DNA from: Galeruca laticollis
Lineage: Eukaryota; Arthropoda; Insecta; Coleoptera; Chrysomelidae
Length of the DNA: 64,000 nucleotides
Direction: 5' to 3'
Assembly (NCBI GenBank): GCA_963921935.1
Contig: OY998175.1
Location: forward strand, 261,179,709-261,243,708
Positions 19,593-29,333 of the stretch are shown in pieces (position 1 is the first letter of the stretch; every line of letters begins with the position of its first letter). The notes beneath the pieces were generated by a model. The model searched no databases, was not told the DNA's origin, and worked only from the letters and a program-made list of their open reading frames with translations. A program made the translations under genes and the position numbers.

Positions 19593-20532
19593 TGACTTAA
19601 CTGTAATAGCTGGTCGGGCGTCAATTTGTAATTGTTGCTCAAGCGTCGATTTGTAGCGGTGTTCCGATCCGTAGCTCGGGCACCGAGTTCGTTATTACTA
19701 GTTGTCGCGGTTAGTCAGAGCGGTAGAGCATGAAAAGGGCTGGATGGTTAGATATACTTCTTTATTTAACAGTGTGATGTGTTCAAACTAAATTAAATAT
19801 TCAAAACTAAAATTGAATACTCTGTACAAGAATTATATACACGATCTATTGATCCTGGAGGCGGCAGTCTATATAGGGTGTTCGTCGGGTCGAGTCTTGG
19901 ATGATTCTTCTCCCGTTCGTACGACGTCTCGTAACGGGTGGTCGTGAGATGTTGTACTCTGTTGTCCGTATTCCTCACCAGCACGATAAGTTCCTATAAC
20001 CTTATTTGCTTCGGTCGAATTGCGGGGTTCTGTTCTGTCGTTCGGGGTTCCTACAACCAAAGGAGAGTCAGGGTCGAGATCTCGCGTTCAACGCACAGCG
20101 TGATCTCGGGGGTTGGGAATTTGCTTCCGTCCCGGGCTCAACACGCTCCGTGATTTCGGATAATCGGAAAGGCTTCGGTCCTGCGCTCTACACGCTGCAG
20201 GGCTTGACCTAGGGTATTTGGCGTCAGCCCTAAGCTGAACATGCTTTAGGAATTCGTCCGATATACAGGGTTATGTGTTCACAATCCCAGACTCAACATG
20301 CTCCGGGATATAGTGCAACACTCCGGTTATTTTCGTAAGGATCAAGCTTGCCTTGTATATCGCAGTTAGTCTGCTTTGGTCGTATCGGTCAAGTTATTAG
20401 CGGAACGGCGAGGGTGCTGCCCTCTCGGTGCCCAATTCCGTCTAGTTTGGCTTGGGTAGTGTTCTGTACCTCTGCTCTGTTTTCTGATTATTTGTCGGGG
20501 CTATTTCTTGTTCAGACGACAGTGTCGTTACA
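19593..20532 (-). mobile_element. Solo LTR inserted in the provirus protease region
   Basis: A 940-bp block begins TGACTTAACTG and ends GTCGTTACA on the plus strand, so it has TG...CA ends. It is flanked on both sides by TAAT (19589-19592 and 20533-20536), a 4-bp target duplication typical of Gypsy-type integrases. On the minus strand it starts TGTAACGACA, has a TATATAG box near 19870-19880 and AATAAA near 19760, suggesting minus orientation. It splits the protease coding region, which resumes on the other side. Composition is more GC-rich than its surroundings. No internal coding region is present. Confidence 0.82.
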
Positions 20533-20539
20533 TAATTGA

Positions 20540-20810
20540 ATCTGAAAATAATCTGTAGGCTGGTTGGGGATTTAAAATGGAATATCTTGCACCGGGGTCA
20601 AACAATGTTTTTAATTCTAAATTTGAGAGATATATAAATGGAAGTTTAGGGGATGAATTTATATAATTGATATCAAGGCTTGGAATTAAAAAAATTTGGG
20701 ATTCATCGTATTGTTCGTTTTGGGGGTTAGTATATGACGATTCATTATAATTTTCGTCAGCATATTCAATATTGAACAATTTATCGACAACTACGTTCGG
20801 ATTTGCTGAA
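20540..20810 (-). pseudogene. Aspartic protease fragment of the provirus
   Basis: The minus strand at about 20640-20540 contains L-F-D-P-G-A-R-Y-S-I-L-N-P, the retropepsin active-site region with Pro in place of the usual Thr in D-T-G. The domain is split by the solo LTR; its continuation lies left of 19590. Together these would be the enzyme that cuts Gag-Pol. Confidence 0.7.
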
Positions 20811-21590
20811 GAAATACTTATTGGGGTTGGTTTGTAATTAGTTGTGGAAGGTTAAGAAGGACGATTAAAATTTTGATTATTAGAATATCGCGTTTGTCTA
20901 TTAATTGATTGATTATTTGGTCTTTGATAGATATTTTGGTAACATAATATTTGATTGTTATCATTATATCTATTGAATGGTCTATTATTAGGATTTTAAA
21001 GAACTTGCGGTCTTTGAGACGAATTATAATTATGAAATGAAGGTTTGTTTCTTGGCGATTGATGATACGAAGTATTATGTTTTGGAGGTGGACTTTTTTG
21101 AGATGTAAAAAATTTAACAAATTCAAATTGGGTTCTTTCGTTGTTTAATCTTCTACATTCGTACAATACTTGTTCTAGAGATTAAATTGATATATGAAGT
21201 AATTTAATTCAGACCATTTATCAAAAGATCTATTTATGATTACGTCTTTAGCTGGACCTGATAATTTAGATTGCTCTAACACAAGATTGTTGAATAAATC
21301 GTTATTTTCGGTTTATAAGCGAGTTGACTATTTCACAGATTATCTCAAATTATATGCTAAATATTTAGAACCACCGTTATATATTGCTTGCCAGGGATAA
21401 TTTCGGTGATAAAATTTAAGTTACGATTTAGAGGTAATGGGGATCTGGATCTGGATAATATATTCATTTTATAAAACAATTGAAATTGGAATGTCCAAAT
21501 TGCAATTCAAATGACACTTATATTTTTGTGAAAATATAATATTAAAAATAATTATTAGCCAATAAATGAAAAATCGAAGGAAAAACTTAC
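20810..21590 (-). pseudogene. Gag remnant of the provirus
   Basis: Minus-strand sequence at about 21110-20830, read across stops, is rich in Asn, Arg, Pro, Ser and Gln (such as N-R-P-F-N-R-Y-N-D-N). This is the character of the nucleic-acid-binding Gag tail in errantiviruses, which often lack zinc knuckles. The more N-terminal part up to about 21590 is scrambled. Position between the PBS leader and protease supports the call. Confidence 0.55.
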
Positions 21591-21807
21591 AGGAGGATGC
21601 ACTGAAGGATCATCCTTGAGCTTCTTCCTAGTCTCGAATTCTCTGAAGGAAGTTGGGCCTTCTTTGTCTACTTCACTGAAGGAGCGATCGGCTTGGAGTC
21701 AGCTTCTTCACAACACCGTAACTTGTTTCACAGAGTTTGTTGAGTCGAATACCGTCTTAATTGGTTGATAGAAAATGTAGACGCTTTACCACACAAAACG
21801 GGTGTTT
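21591..21807 (-). promoter_or_regulatory. Provirus leader with splice donor
   Basis: The minus strand between PBS and gag contains TCCTGTAAGTTTT at about 21590, a good donor site. In errantiviruses the env mRNA is made by splicing from the leader, so this is a plausible subgenomic donor. Confidence 0.4.
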
Positions 21808-21824
21808 TTTCTCGCAGCGCCAGT
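21808..21824 (-). promoter_or_regulatory. Primer binding site of the provirus
   Basis: On the minus strand the 5' LTR ends ...AACT and is followed by GGCGCTGCGAG, giving TGGCGCTGCGAG where the TGG of a tRNA primer site is expected. Confidence 0.7.
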
Positions 21825-22130
21825 TGAATTTAAAAACTAAAAATTATACTTTTTAGAAAGATTAAATTAAACTTTCCGATTAGTTGCAGTTGGTGATACA
21901 ATTATGACACTTCTTTTTAAATTAAGAAAAAATAAGAAAATGCATAATAATGATGCTGCATACAGGAAAAAATAAAATATGATAAGGAAATTATATCAAT
22001 TGTGTGAACGGGATGTCTCCACGTGTTTGCTGATTAAAGTTTAAAATTGTAAATCCGATAATGTGGGAAACGTCCTTCAGCAATTTAACAGTAATTTTAT
22101 ATGAATTCATGTGGATGTCTCCATATGACT
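21822..22130 (-). repeat. 5' LTR of errantivirus-like provirus
   Basis: 309 bp with AGT...ACT ends, homologous to 12126-12397. It adjoins the PBS on its left, which fixes the minus orientation. Confidence 0.85.
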
Positions 22131-24144
22131 AGCATATACCTTCAAGTACCGATTTCCGTTGGGCTTAGTAATAATATCACTGAGATTAAAATAATCTGAA
22201 CATGTATTTACATATCTGGGAAAGTTCTCAAGATCCTCCATCCCAAAAGAAATCAAACTCCCCTTCTCTCAGGGTTTTTTGGAAATCTAAAATAAGAAAT
22301 AATTTTGATGACTTGTTAACTTTGTGCTATTTAGAATTTAAAAAAAATATATATGCTTTTAAATTGTTCCGACTTCTCACCTAAAATATAACAATTTGTT
22401 GGCTTTTTTTACGCAACTGTGAATATTTTTATACGTAACATCGGCAGTTCTTTCTGAAGTGAATCGAAGTTACCTTTGTTTGAAATGTATGTGATTCAGC
22501 GTATTAAACGAATGCCCAGCAGAAAAACTGGGTTATATGATTTCAATTTTCTAATGGGATAATAATTTTCTTTTATTGTAATATTATTTATCATAAAATA
22601 ATTATAACGCTTTTTTACTTTTTTAGGTACGCGGCTGACTAACCTCAAAGCATTGATTGATAAAGACTCACCTATGAGACGATAAATACGGATTCAAAAG
22701 AGCTGATTTATTGCAAAACTTGCACTGGCGATCCATACTTGAAAGTTTTATTTACATTGATTAGGCGACTATTAAAAAGTCGCACAAAACTCAATATTTA
22801 ACAACAAACTCACATCCAAGTATAGACAAAACGGCACTCGCAAAATATAAATGACTAAAAATCGATAAATTTTTGTAGTACGCCAAGATAGTGGTATTGA
22901 CATAGCTTCTCGTATTTGACAATGATTTTTATTCGAAATGTTCTATGAAAATCTAGCGGCTACTTAATGTATGTACAAGTCCCCCGCTAATTTGGCAACC
23001 ACCCGTTTTTATGATTTTAATGTTGGATCGCTTTCAAATGTGAGCATTTATGTCTCTCTGTGTTTGGATGTTTAAGTCAGATACTGTGTTTTGAAATGTG
23101 GCAGCCGCTCTTAGAGAATGATCTCGGCATTCATTGTGTTTTATTATCTATTTTTTATTTCTTATTATCACAACTGTCTCTAGTCACTCAATTTTCCCAC
23201 CGTATATCCATTGAAATTATTCTCTCATGTTTTGAGTTATTACAGAATTCAAACACTAATCCGATTTGAATAACATGGAGGCGAAATTATTGTAACTGGC
23301 CTACTCAGTGAAGTCTTGTTCGAAGTTCTTGAGTTATTCGCGAGTTTCGCATCCCGATTATTGTCTACGAACATTATCCGCTGAATTCCTGATGAGAAGA
23401 CGTGCGAAAATGAGAATTGCTTACTTTAACTTGACGGAGGTGATGAAGAAAAACGATAGTGCGATAGAGAATCTGTTTAAAGTTGGACGTCTGAGAAATT
23501 GGGGTGTCATTGATATTAGCTTATGCAAAATATACATCACGAACAAAGGATATGCGAGGCCTTTCCATAGGAAAACAACGTAAACATCAACTCTACTCGT
23601 GTTGAAAGAAAAACTTCCTGACATTTCGTTAATGGAATTGTGCCTTCGTGGCTTGAGTCTTGGATACGAATGAAACAGTTAATCTTAGTGGTTAGTACGA
23701 TGAATAATCTTTATTATTAATAACGAAATATTTACCATTAAATATTAAATAGTTTTTTGGAAATTGATTAGTTAATCTAATGAGATTTCATAAAATAAGA
23801 TGAGAGGTACAACTGTAACCTATGCATAATAGAAAAAAACTTTCCAAAGTGACATTGCAAATTGGAGTAATCAAATATTGAGTAATAAACAATCCGACAT
23901 TGTAAGAAATATTTTGGCTTAGGTAAAGCTGCCAATAACACGAATGGTATGGTGATGTTGTTGAAATGGCAATTTCACCTACATAAGTTTTCTTCATTCA
24001 CTTTACAGAACATACACAATCTGTTTTCCTTAAGCTGCATGTAGATTGCGAAAACAATTAGTAAATGTTTTGACTTTGAATATGACAAGGAAGAAAATTT
24101 TCCATCTAATTATTTCACCCAATTTACAATGCAATATGTACAAT

Positions 24145-24148
<4 letters not shown>
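22131..24148. other. About 2 kb without a recognisable gene
   Basis: Short open frames exist (for example a 91-codon one at 23308-23583) but none shows a known motif, biased codon use or splice context that I can support. The CATTTCGT-type words and AT-rich composition give no element call. Confidence 0.4.

Positions 24149-24184
<36 letters not shown>
24149..24184. repeat. (TA)n microsatellite
   Basis: TA run immediately left of the large palindrome. Confidence 0.95.
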
Positions 24185-24189
<5 letters not shown>

Positions 24190-25226
24190 CACGAATATTG
24201 GCGTAACGGCAAGTTAATTTAAAGAAAACACTTGTTACTGTTTTTCTTCCAAGCTTTCGGAAACGTTTATTTCCATTATCAAGGATAAGTAAATTGAGAT
24301 TGTTATAAATTGGTAAATATAATTATATTTGAATTTTCTAAAAAAAATTTTTTCAATCATAAATAATTTTGACATTTTGACAGATTCATGAATGTAAACA
24401 TTTTCTTTATATGCTAAAATGTTTTTGAAAACAAAAGAAGAAAATTGGTTATATTTGTAATATAGGTTATTAGTTATTCAAATATTCTTCTTTTATTATA
24501 TAAAATTCAACCTCAAATTATTATAGATGTCATCATGTCATCTTAATAATTTAAAAGTATTGAAAACATTTTTAGAATCATTTACCTAAAATAAAGTTAT
24601 TTCTAAAAATCATCAAATAAGAATTTGAAATTTAGTTATTTTTATTATCAATTGTTAGTAGATAATAATAAATATCACTCAGATTATTATGGTCACTTTT
24701 TTCGTTGATAGTGACCATAATAATCTGAGTGATATTTATTATTATCTACTAACAATTGATAATAAAAATAACTAAATTTCAAATTCTTATTTGATGATTT
24801 TTGGAAAAAAATTTATTTTAGGTAAATGATTTTAAAAATGTTTTCAATACTTTTAAATTATTAAGATGACATGATCACATCTATAATAATTTGAGGTTGA
24901 ATTTTATATAATAAAAGAAGAATATTTGAATAACTAATAACCTATATTACAAATATAACCAATTTTCTTCTTTTGTTTTCAAAAACATTTTAGCATATAA
25001 AGAAAATGTTTACATTCATGAATCTGTCAAAATGTCAAAATGATTTATGATTGAAAAAAATTTTGTTTTAAAAAATTCAAATAGAATTATATTTACCAAT
25101 TTATAACAATCTCAATTTACTGATCCTTGATAATGGAAATAAACGTTTCCGAAAGCTTGGAAGAAAAACAGTAACAAGAGTTTTCTTTAAATTAAGTTGC
25201 CGTTACCCCAATATTCGTGGTTTTAT
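24183..25226. repeat. Near-perfect 1.04-kb palindrome (foldback)
   Basis: The left arm 24183-24696 and right arm 24711-25226 are reverse complements with only a handful of differences, separated by a 14-nt loop. Each arm carries, oriented outward, the motif CTTGATAA-T-GGAAA-loop-TTTCC-GAAAG. Its layout matches the hammerhead-like cores of the PLE hairpins elsewhere in the window. No protein is encoded. (TA)n runs flank both sides. It is probably a PLE-derived or foldback-type hairpin. Confidence 0.9.
25126..25155 (+). ncRNA. Hammerhead-like core on palindrome arm
   Basis: CTTGATAATGGAAA, a short loop, then TTTCCGAAAG: a 5-bp stem (GGAAA/TTTCC) between boxes that resemble CTGATGA and GAAAC. 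Both boxes deviate from the invariant sequence, so it is probably a decayed version. The other arm has the mirror copy at 24254-24283 on the minus strand. Confidence 0.25.
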
Positions 25227-25252
25227 ACCTGATTAGTCGGCAAAGACTATCT

Positions 25253-25253
<1 letters not shown>

Positions 25254-25329
<76 letters not shown>
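25254..25329. repeat. (TA)n microsatellite
   Basis: Long TA run 28 bases to the right of the palindrome. Confidence 0.95.
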
Positions 25330-25331
<2 letters not shown>

Positions 25332-25856
25332 ATTATTTGTAAAATGTCGTTTCTGGATCTGTGGGTTTGAATATTTTCAAGTGGAGCACTTCACCAGTTG
25401 TTCCCAACCATTAGCTCGCGAGCAAATTTGGGCGTGTTTTATCTCGATATTTGTAAATTATACTATACCATCCTATGTTGACATAACGAGGCCAACCGTA
25501 TAGATACCAAAGTGTACAAATTTTCACATATGCCCAACGTTGACTGAGCTTTGGTCTCCAATGTTGCCGCTACAGCTACGTTGGCCATGTCGTCTGGATG
25601 CGGCTTTACATTGACATTATACCTATGAAGTGCGCTTGGCAAACACTCAACATCGTTTTGTAACCACCTATTCGCATTAGTGGAAAAACTCATAATTTTA
25701 GCTCTATACGAAATGTAGTGGCAAATTTAATTTAATCTGAAAAGCAAGTCCCTATAATAACATAATTTCTTTGGAATCAAGATCAGTATTAATTATTTTG
25801 ATTGTAATATGGTATTTAACAATAACTGTAAATTTTAATAATGTTTTATCACATTA
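25330..25856. other. No gene seen
   Basis: A 76-codon minus-strand open frame (25463-25693) has no recognisable motif. I see nothing else. Confidence 0.35.
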
Positions 25857-26068
25857 TGTTGTATCCATATTGATGGAGTAGAACATGACAGGGTAGCCAT
25901 GTGTTGTATGTAATGCTGTTAGTTGATTGAACGGATAAAGACCATAAATTTCAAGATGATGCCATTAATTAAAGTAATTGTGAACTTACTCCCATCTGGA
26001 TTATAGGGTGAAATTAAATATCTCGACAAATATCACTGCGTTTTATACACACAATAAATAACATTTGA

Positions 26069-26589
26069 GTGTTTTTAAATGAAACTCAAGGTCTCTAGTT
26101 AATTCCACAATATAATGAAAGTTATTGAAAATTCTAAAAAATTGACAATTGTTTCGATAAATCAATATCATCGTCAGAATGACAGAAGTTACATTTCATT
26201 TTATGCCTACCTGATGTTTAGTAGTTATATTTTTGGCTAGACCAAGAAGTAACCTAACTTGTGATTGGCTTAATATATGTTTATAGGAAAAAGAAGAAGA
26301 TGTGATATTACAAATATTGAAGCTTAGATATTATTAGCCCTATGGTGATATCCTGGATATCATTTTTCCAATTAAGATCAGTATATAATATAACTACTAA
26401 ACATCAGGTAGGCATAAAATGAAATGTAACTTCTGTCATTCTGACGATGATATTGATTTATCGAAACAATTGTCAATTTTTTAGAATTTTCAATAACTTG
26501 TATTATATTGTGGAATTAACTAGAGACCTTGAGTTTCATTTAAAAACACTAATATGAGCATATTCCACGAAGTAAGGGTCGAGACAGTC
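26069..26589. mobile_element. Solo PLE hairpin with 12-bp target duplication
   Basis: Inverted arms at about 26074-26250 and 26388-26560 match the PLE tail at 12530-13825 (GAAGATGTGATATTAC, ACATCAGGTAGGCA, CTGACGATGATATTG). AATAACATTTGA flanks the insert on both sides (26057-26068 and 26590-26601). The right end has an extra asymmetric tail (ATTCCACGAAG, GGGTCGAGACA) also found just before the PLE ORF at 13830. No coding sequence is present. It looks like a mobilised terminal repeat unit. Confidence 0.85.
26441..26467 (+). ncRNA. Hammerhead-like core in solo PLE hairpin
   Basis: CTGACGA, T, GATA, loop, TATC, GAAAC. The same arrangement occurs on the other arm at 26151-26177 (minus). Loop bases differ from the copy at 13706 while boxes and stem are kept. 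Confidence 0.4.
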
Positions 26590-27490
26590 AATAACATTTG
26601 AATTGAACTAATACATGACCTATAATTCACTAGAACGGTCAAGTTCAATTCGTACCAACAACATACGTTCATTAGTAACGATAAACAGAACAGATAATTC
26701 ATTGATTCCTAGATGTTTACGATTCTTATTTTTACAGCAAATATTTGTATAAGGGTTTGAAATATGTTCACAATTAGATGAAAATATTTTTTACAGACAT
26801 GTGTACAAACATCCTCGCATACATGCACCAATCATCCCTTGTTTCATTTATAAAACTCCTTACATACTCGTTAAATGTTCGGTGAAGTGTTTCACCGCTT
26901 CCTGTAGATTTGTGATGATACCCGGTTGAAAAGGTATTGTTCGAATTTGATTTAATTACAAAATTCTCCTGTCACTTTTCATTCTCAACTTTTCCTGTAT
27001 AACACCATTCAAACTTCATTTCATATTAAAAACCACAGATAATTGTATAACAATTTCTTTTCTCCACAAAACTACATGCGTCGGCTGAGTATCAGCTGTC
27101 ATATGACAGTTTCATTTAAATCTCTATTTTTTCCCATTGGTTACATTCTCACATGACGTTCCTTATTATCACCCACTTAAAACCACACATAAAAATATTC
27201 ATAACAATATTTTATTCAATTTTTCATCATCATAAAAAAAAACCGTTGTTAGTCAAGTTACAAAAAAAGCATAAAGAGACATAACACACATCTTGTCATA
27301 AATTAATCATAGGAAAGTAAAAGATATCAATTGTATTATATAATAAGCGGTTGTGATATTCTTATTTGTGACGCAATATGAACAAAATGTAAAACTATAC
27401 AGATATATAGTAAAGGTGCATGTAATCATCGGTTATCATTTAATGAAACATTCAATTCATCGACGTTGAAAAGTATTTATTATCGTCACA

Positions 27491-27928
27491 TTAGGGCGAT
27501 TGGTCCTCCAGAGCTCAGTACAATATAAGCGAATACGACATTCCGCAATATTGCTTTTCCATCAAAAGAGGAAAACGCAAAACATTGTCCTTCGAGCCGG
27601 ATCAAACCAGAAATAAGATAAACAAGAATTTAATCCTGAATTGAAAACAGATTTGGCAGTACAAATCCACAAGGAAAGTGGAATTCTTCGAGACAGTACG
27701 CAAGTTCGTAGTGGAAAGAACAAGACAAACAAGGTATATATGACAAAAAAAAATATTTTATTAAATTGTTAATTTCAAATTTATTTTAGACATTTATTGA
27801 CATTCTTTCATAACAATTTTGGAAAATAATCATTCAGATCATAAAATATTATTGAAATAACTAACATGACACATTGATTTGAATTTTATGTCAAATAATT
27901 CTGTCAAATAATTGAGATCGTTGATAAA
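27491..27928 (+). promoter_or_regulatory. BEL leader with possible primer binding site
   Basis: TTGGTCCTCCAGAGC at about 27500 could be a PBS (TGG start). The remaining 400 bases up to the gag ATG show no ORF of note. Confidence 0.3.
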
Positions 27929-28759
27929 ATGGATTCATTAAAAACACAACGTGCTAGTTGTAAGGCAGCAATTACACGTATTTATAACTGGTTTCATAAT
28001 AATTGGAAAGAATCAGACAAGTATGCTTTCAAATCACGCATAGATAATTTAGATAAATACTACTCTAAATATTCTGAAATTCAAGATCAAATAGAAATCA
28101 TAGCCTTAGATCCTGAATTAGAATTTGATGATAGAAGCCAAATTGATGAAAAATATTATGTATTACACTCTAGACTACAAAATGCTTACGATAAATTAAA
28201 TTTCAAATTTAATCAAATTACTCAATCAACCTTACATTCTCATAATGAAACACATATTAGATTGCCGTCAATAGAAATACCGATTTTTTCTGGAGACAGC
28301 ACAAAATATAATGCCTTTATAGAACTGTTCAATGCATTAATAGTAAATAATTCCCGGTTGACATCTAAAATTGAAAAATTTTACTATTTGAAATCATACT
28401 TGAAAGGTGACCCGCTAAATTTAATTCCTCAATTACCAGTAAATGAAACTAATTTTGATGTAGCTTTAGACTTACTAAATTACAAATACAATAATATAAG
28501 ACAAATTGTTACTGCCCATTTTAACCGTTTAACGGCCTGTAATAATATATTAAAATGTAACGCACAGCAATTAAGAATATTCACATCTGAAACTAGATCT
28601 ATAGTAAAATCATTATTAAACTTAAACATCAGTAAGGAAGATTTATTCGATGCCTTAATTGTTCACATATTGAGAACAAAATTAGACTATAGTACTAAAA
28701 GATCTCTTGAAGAAAAAGAGATTGATCAACATTTAATTACTAGTGATGATTTTTTTTGA
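27929..28759 (+). CDS. BEL/Pao Gag (DUF1759-type)
   Basis: 276 residues from an ATG preceded by an A/T-rich leader. After an N-terminal helical part (residues 1-110, with a spacing typical of this family) comes R-L-P-S-I-E-I-P-I-F-S-G-D. Then F-I-E-L-F-N-A-L-I, E-K-F-Y-Y-L-K-S-Y-L-K-G-D and A-L-D-L-L follow. These are the hallmark motifs of the BEL/Pao Gag domain DUF1759. It forms the particle that packages the element RNA. The frame ends at a TGA about 50-100 residues after the conserved region, earlier than in complete Gags, and no zinc knuckle or Pol follows. The intact frame suggests a fairly recent copy or one kept for trans mobilisation; the latter is speculation. Confidence 0.9.
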   Translation: MDSLKTQRASCKAAITRIYNWFHNNWKESDKYAFKSRIDNLDKYYSKYSEIQDQIEIIALDPELEFDDRSQIDEKYYVLHSRLQNAYDKLNFKFNQITQSTLHSHNETHIRLPSIEIPIFSGDSTKYNAFIELFNALIVNNSRLTSKIEKFYYLKSYLKGDPLNLIPQLPVNETNFDVALDLLNYKYNNIRQIVTAHFNRLTACNNILKCNAQQLRIFTSETRSIVKSLLNLNISKEDLFDALIVHILRTKLDYSTKRSLEEKEIDQHLITSDDFF

Positions 28760-28844
28760 TTTTCTGGAGAAAAGATGTACTGTTTTGTCAAATACCTTTA
28801 GTTTGGAGTATCAATAAATAACTTTAGTTTGCAGGATTGTCAAG

Positions 28845-29092
28845 TGTTGTATCGACATTGGTGGAATCGAACATGGCATTATTATATGTAATGTTGATAG
28901 TTGATATGACGCATAACGACCAAAAATTTCAAGATGATCCCTTGAATTAAATAATTGTGCACTTACCTCCATCTGGATTATAGGGTGGAATTGGACATTT
29001 CGACAAGTATCACTAGGTTTTATTTACACATTATATAACACTTGAATGGAACTAATATATGACCTTTAATTAACTAGACTGGTCAAGGTCAA
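28845..29092 (+). repeat. 3' LTR of BEL element, first piece
   Basis: Matches 25857 onward and stops at GGTCAAGGTCAA, where the LINE 5' end begins. The LTR resumes at 34468 with TCGTACCAA. Confidence 0.8.
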
Positions 29093-29333
29093 GATACTGT
29101 GCAAATAATAATCAACATGAGATAATTAACAAACAATTAGTGTTTTTGTTTTACAAATTACGAATCCTTACTATCAGTCAGTTGGACATTTAAATTATCC
29201 AGTGGCGTAGCATTAGAATCAACAGGTAACTGATATATTCCTTTTATATTACCCACAGAGTCCTTCTGGGACGTCTGTCGCATCAATAAAATTTATTATG
29301 AAGTGGTTTTGGTAACCAGGACCGCTCACAAAA

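Larger units (their letters stand above)
12126..22130 (-). mobile_element. Errantivirus-like Gypsy provirus, nested and degenerate
   Basis: Matching LTRs lie at 21822-22130 (5') and 12126-12397 (3') in minus orientation, with AGT...ACT ends as in the gypsy/ZAM/17.6 group. Reading leftward there are a PBS, leader with splice donor, Asn/Arg-rich gag, protease, RT, RNase H, integrase and env pieces, then a polypurine tract. The flanks read CGCA and AGCA, a possible worn 4-bp target duplication. Three foreign blocks interrupt it: a solo LTR in protease, a leader-like block between integrase and env, and a Penelope-like element in env. Stops and shifts occur throughout, so it is an old, dead copy. 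Confidence 0.82.
25857..27490 (+). repeat. 5' LTR of the BEL-like element
   Basis: The first part matches 28845-29092 (shared AATTTCAAGATGAT, CCATCTGGATTATAGGGTG). The next part matches 34468-34548 (GATTCTTATT end). The next matches 35521 onward (AATATTTGTATAA). The 3' limit near 27490 is placed before a possible primer site, TTGGTCCTCCAG, and is uncertain. A 521-bp PLE hairpin is embedded at 26069-26589. Confidence 0.65.

Noticed and set aside
19793..20539. Cluster of overlapping frames on both strands
   Set aside because: They fall inside the solo LTR, whose higher GC content lowers stop frequency; no motif.
23308..23583. 91-codon frame as a host exon
   Set aside because: No recognisable domain or convincing splice sites; cannot be separated from chance.
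25227..25253. CTGATTAGTCGGCAAAGAC as a hammerhead core
   Set aside because: It has a CTGAT start and GTC/GAC stem but lacks the GAAA box and the invariant G of CTGANGA.
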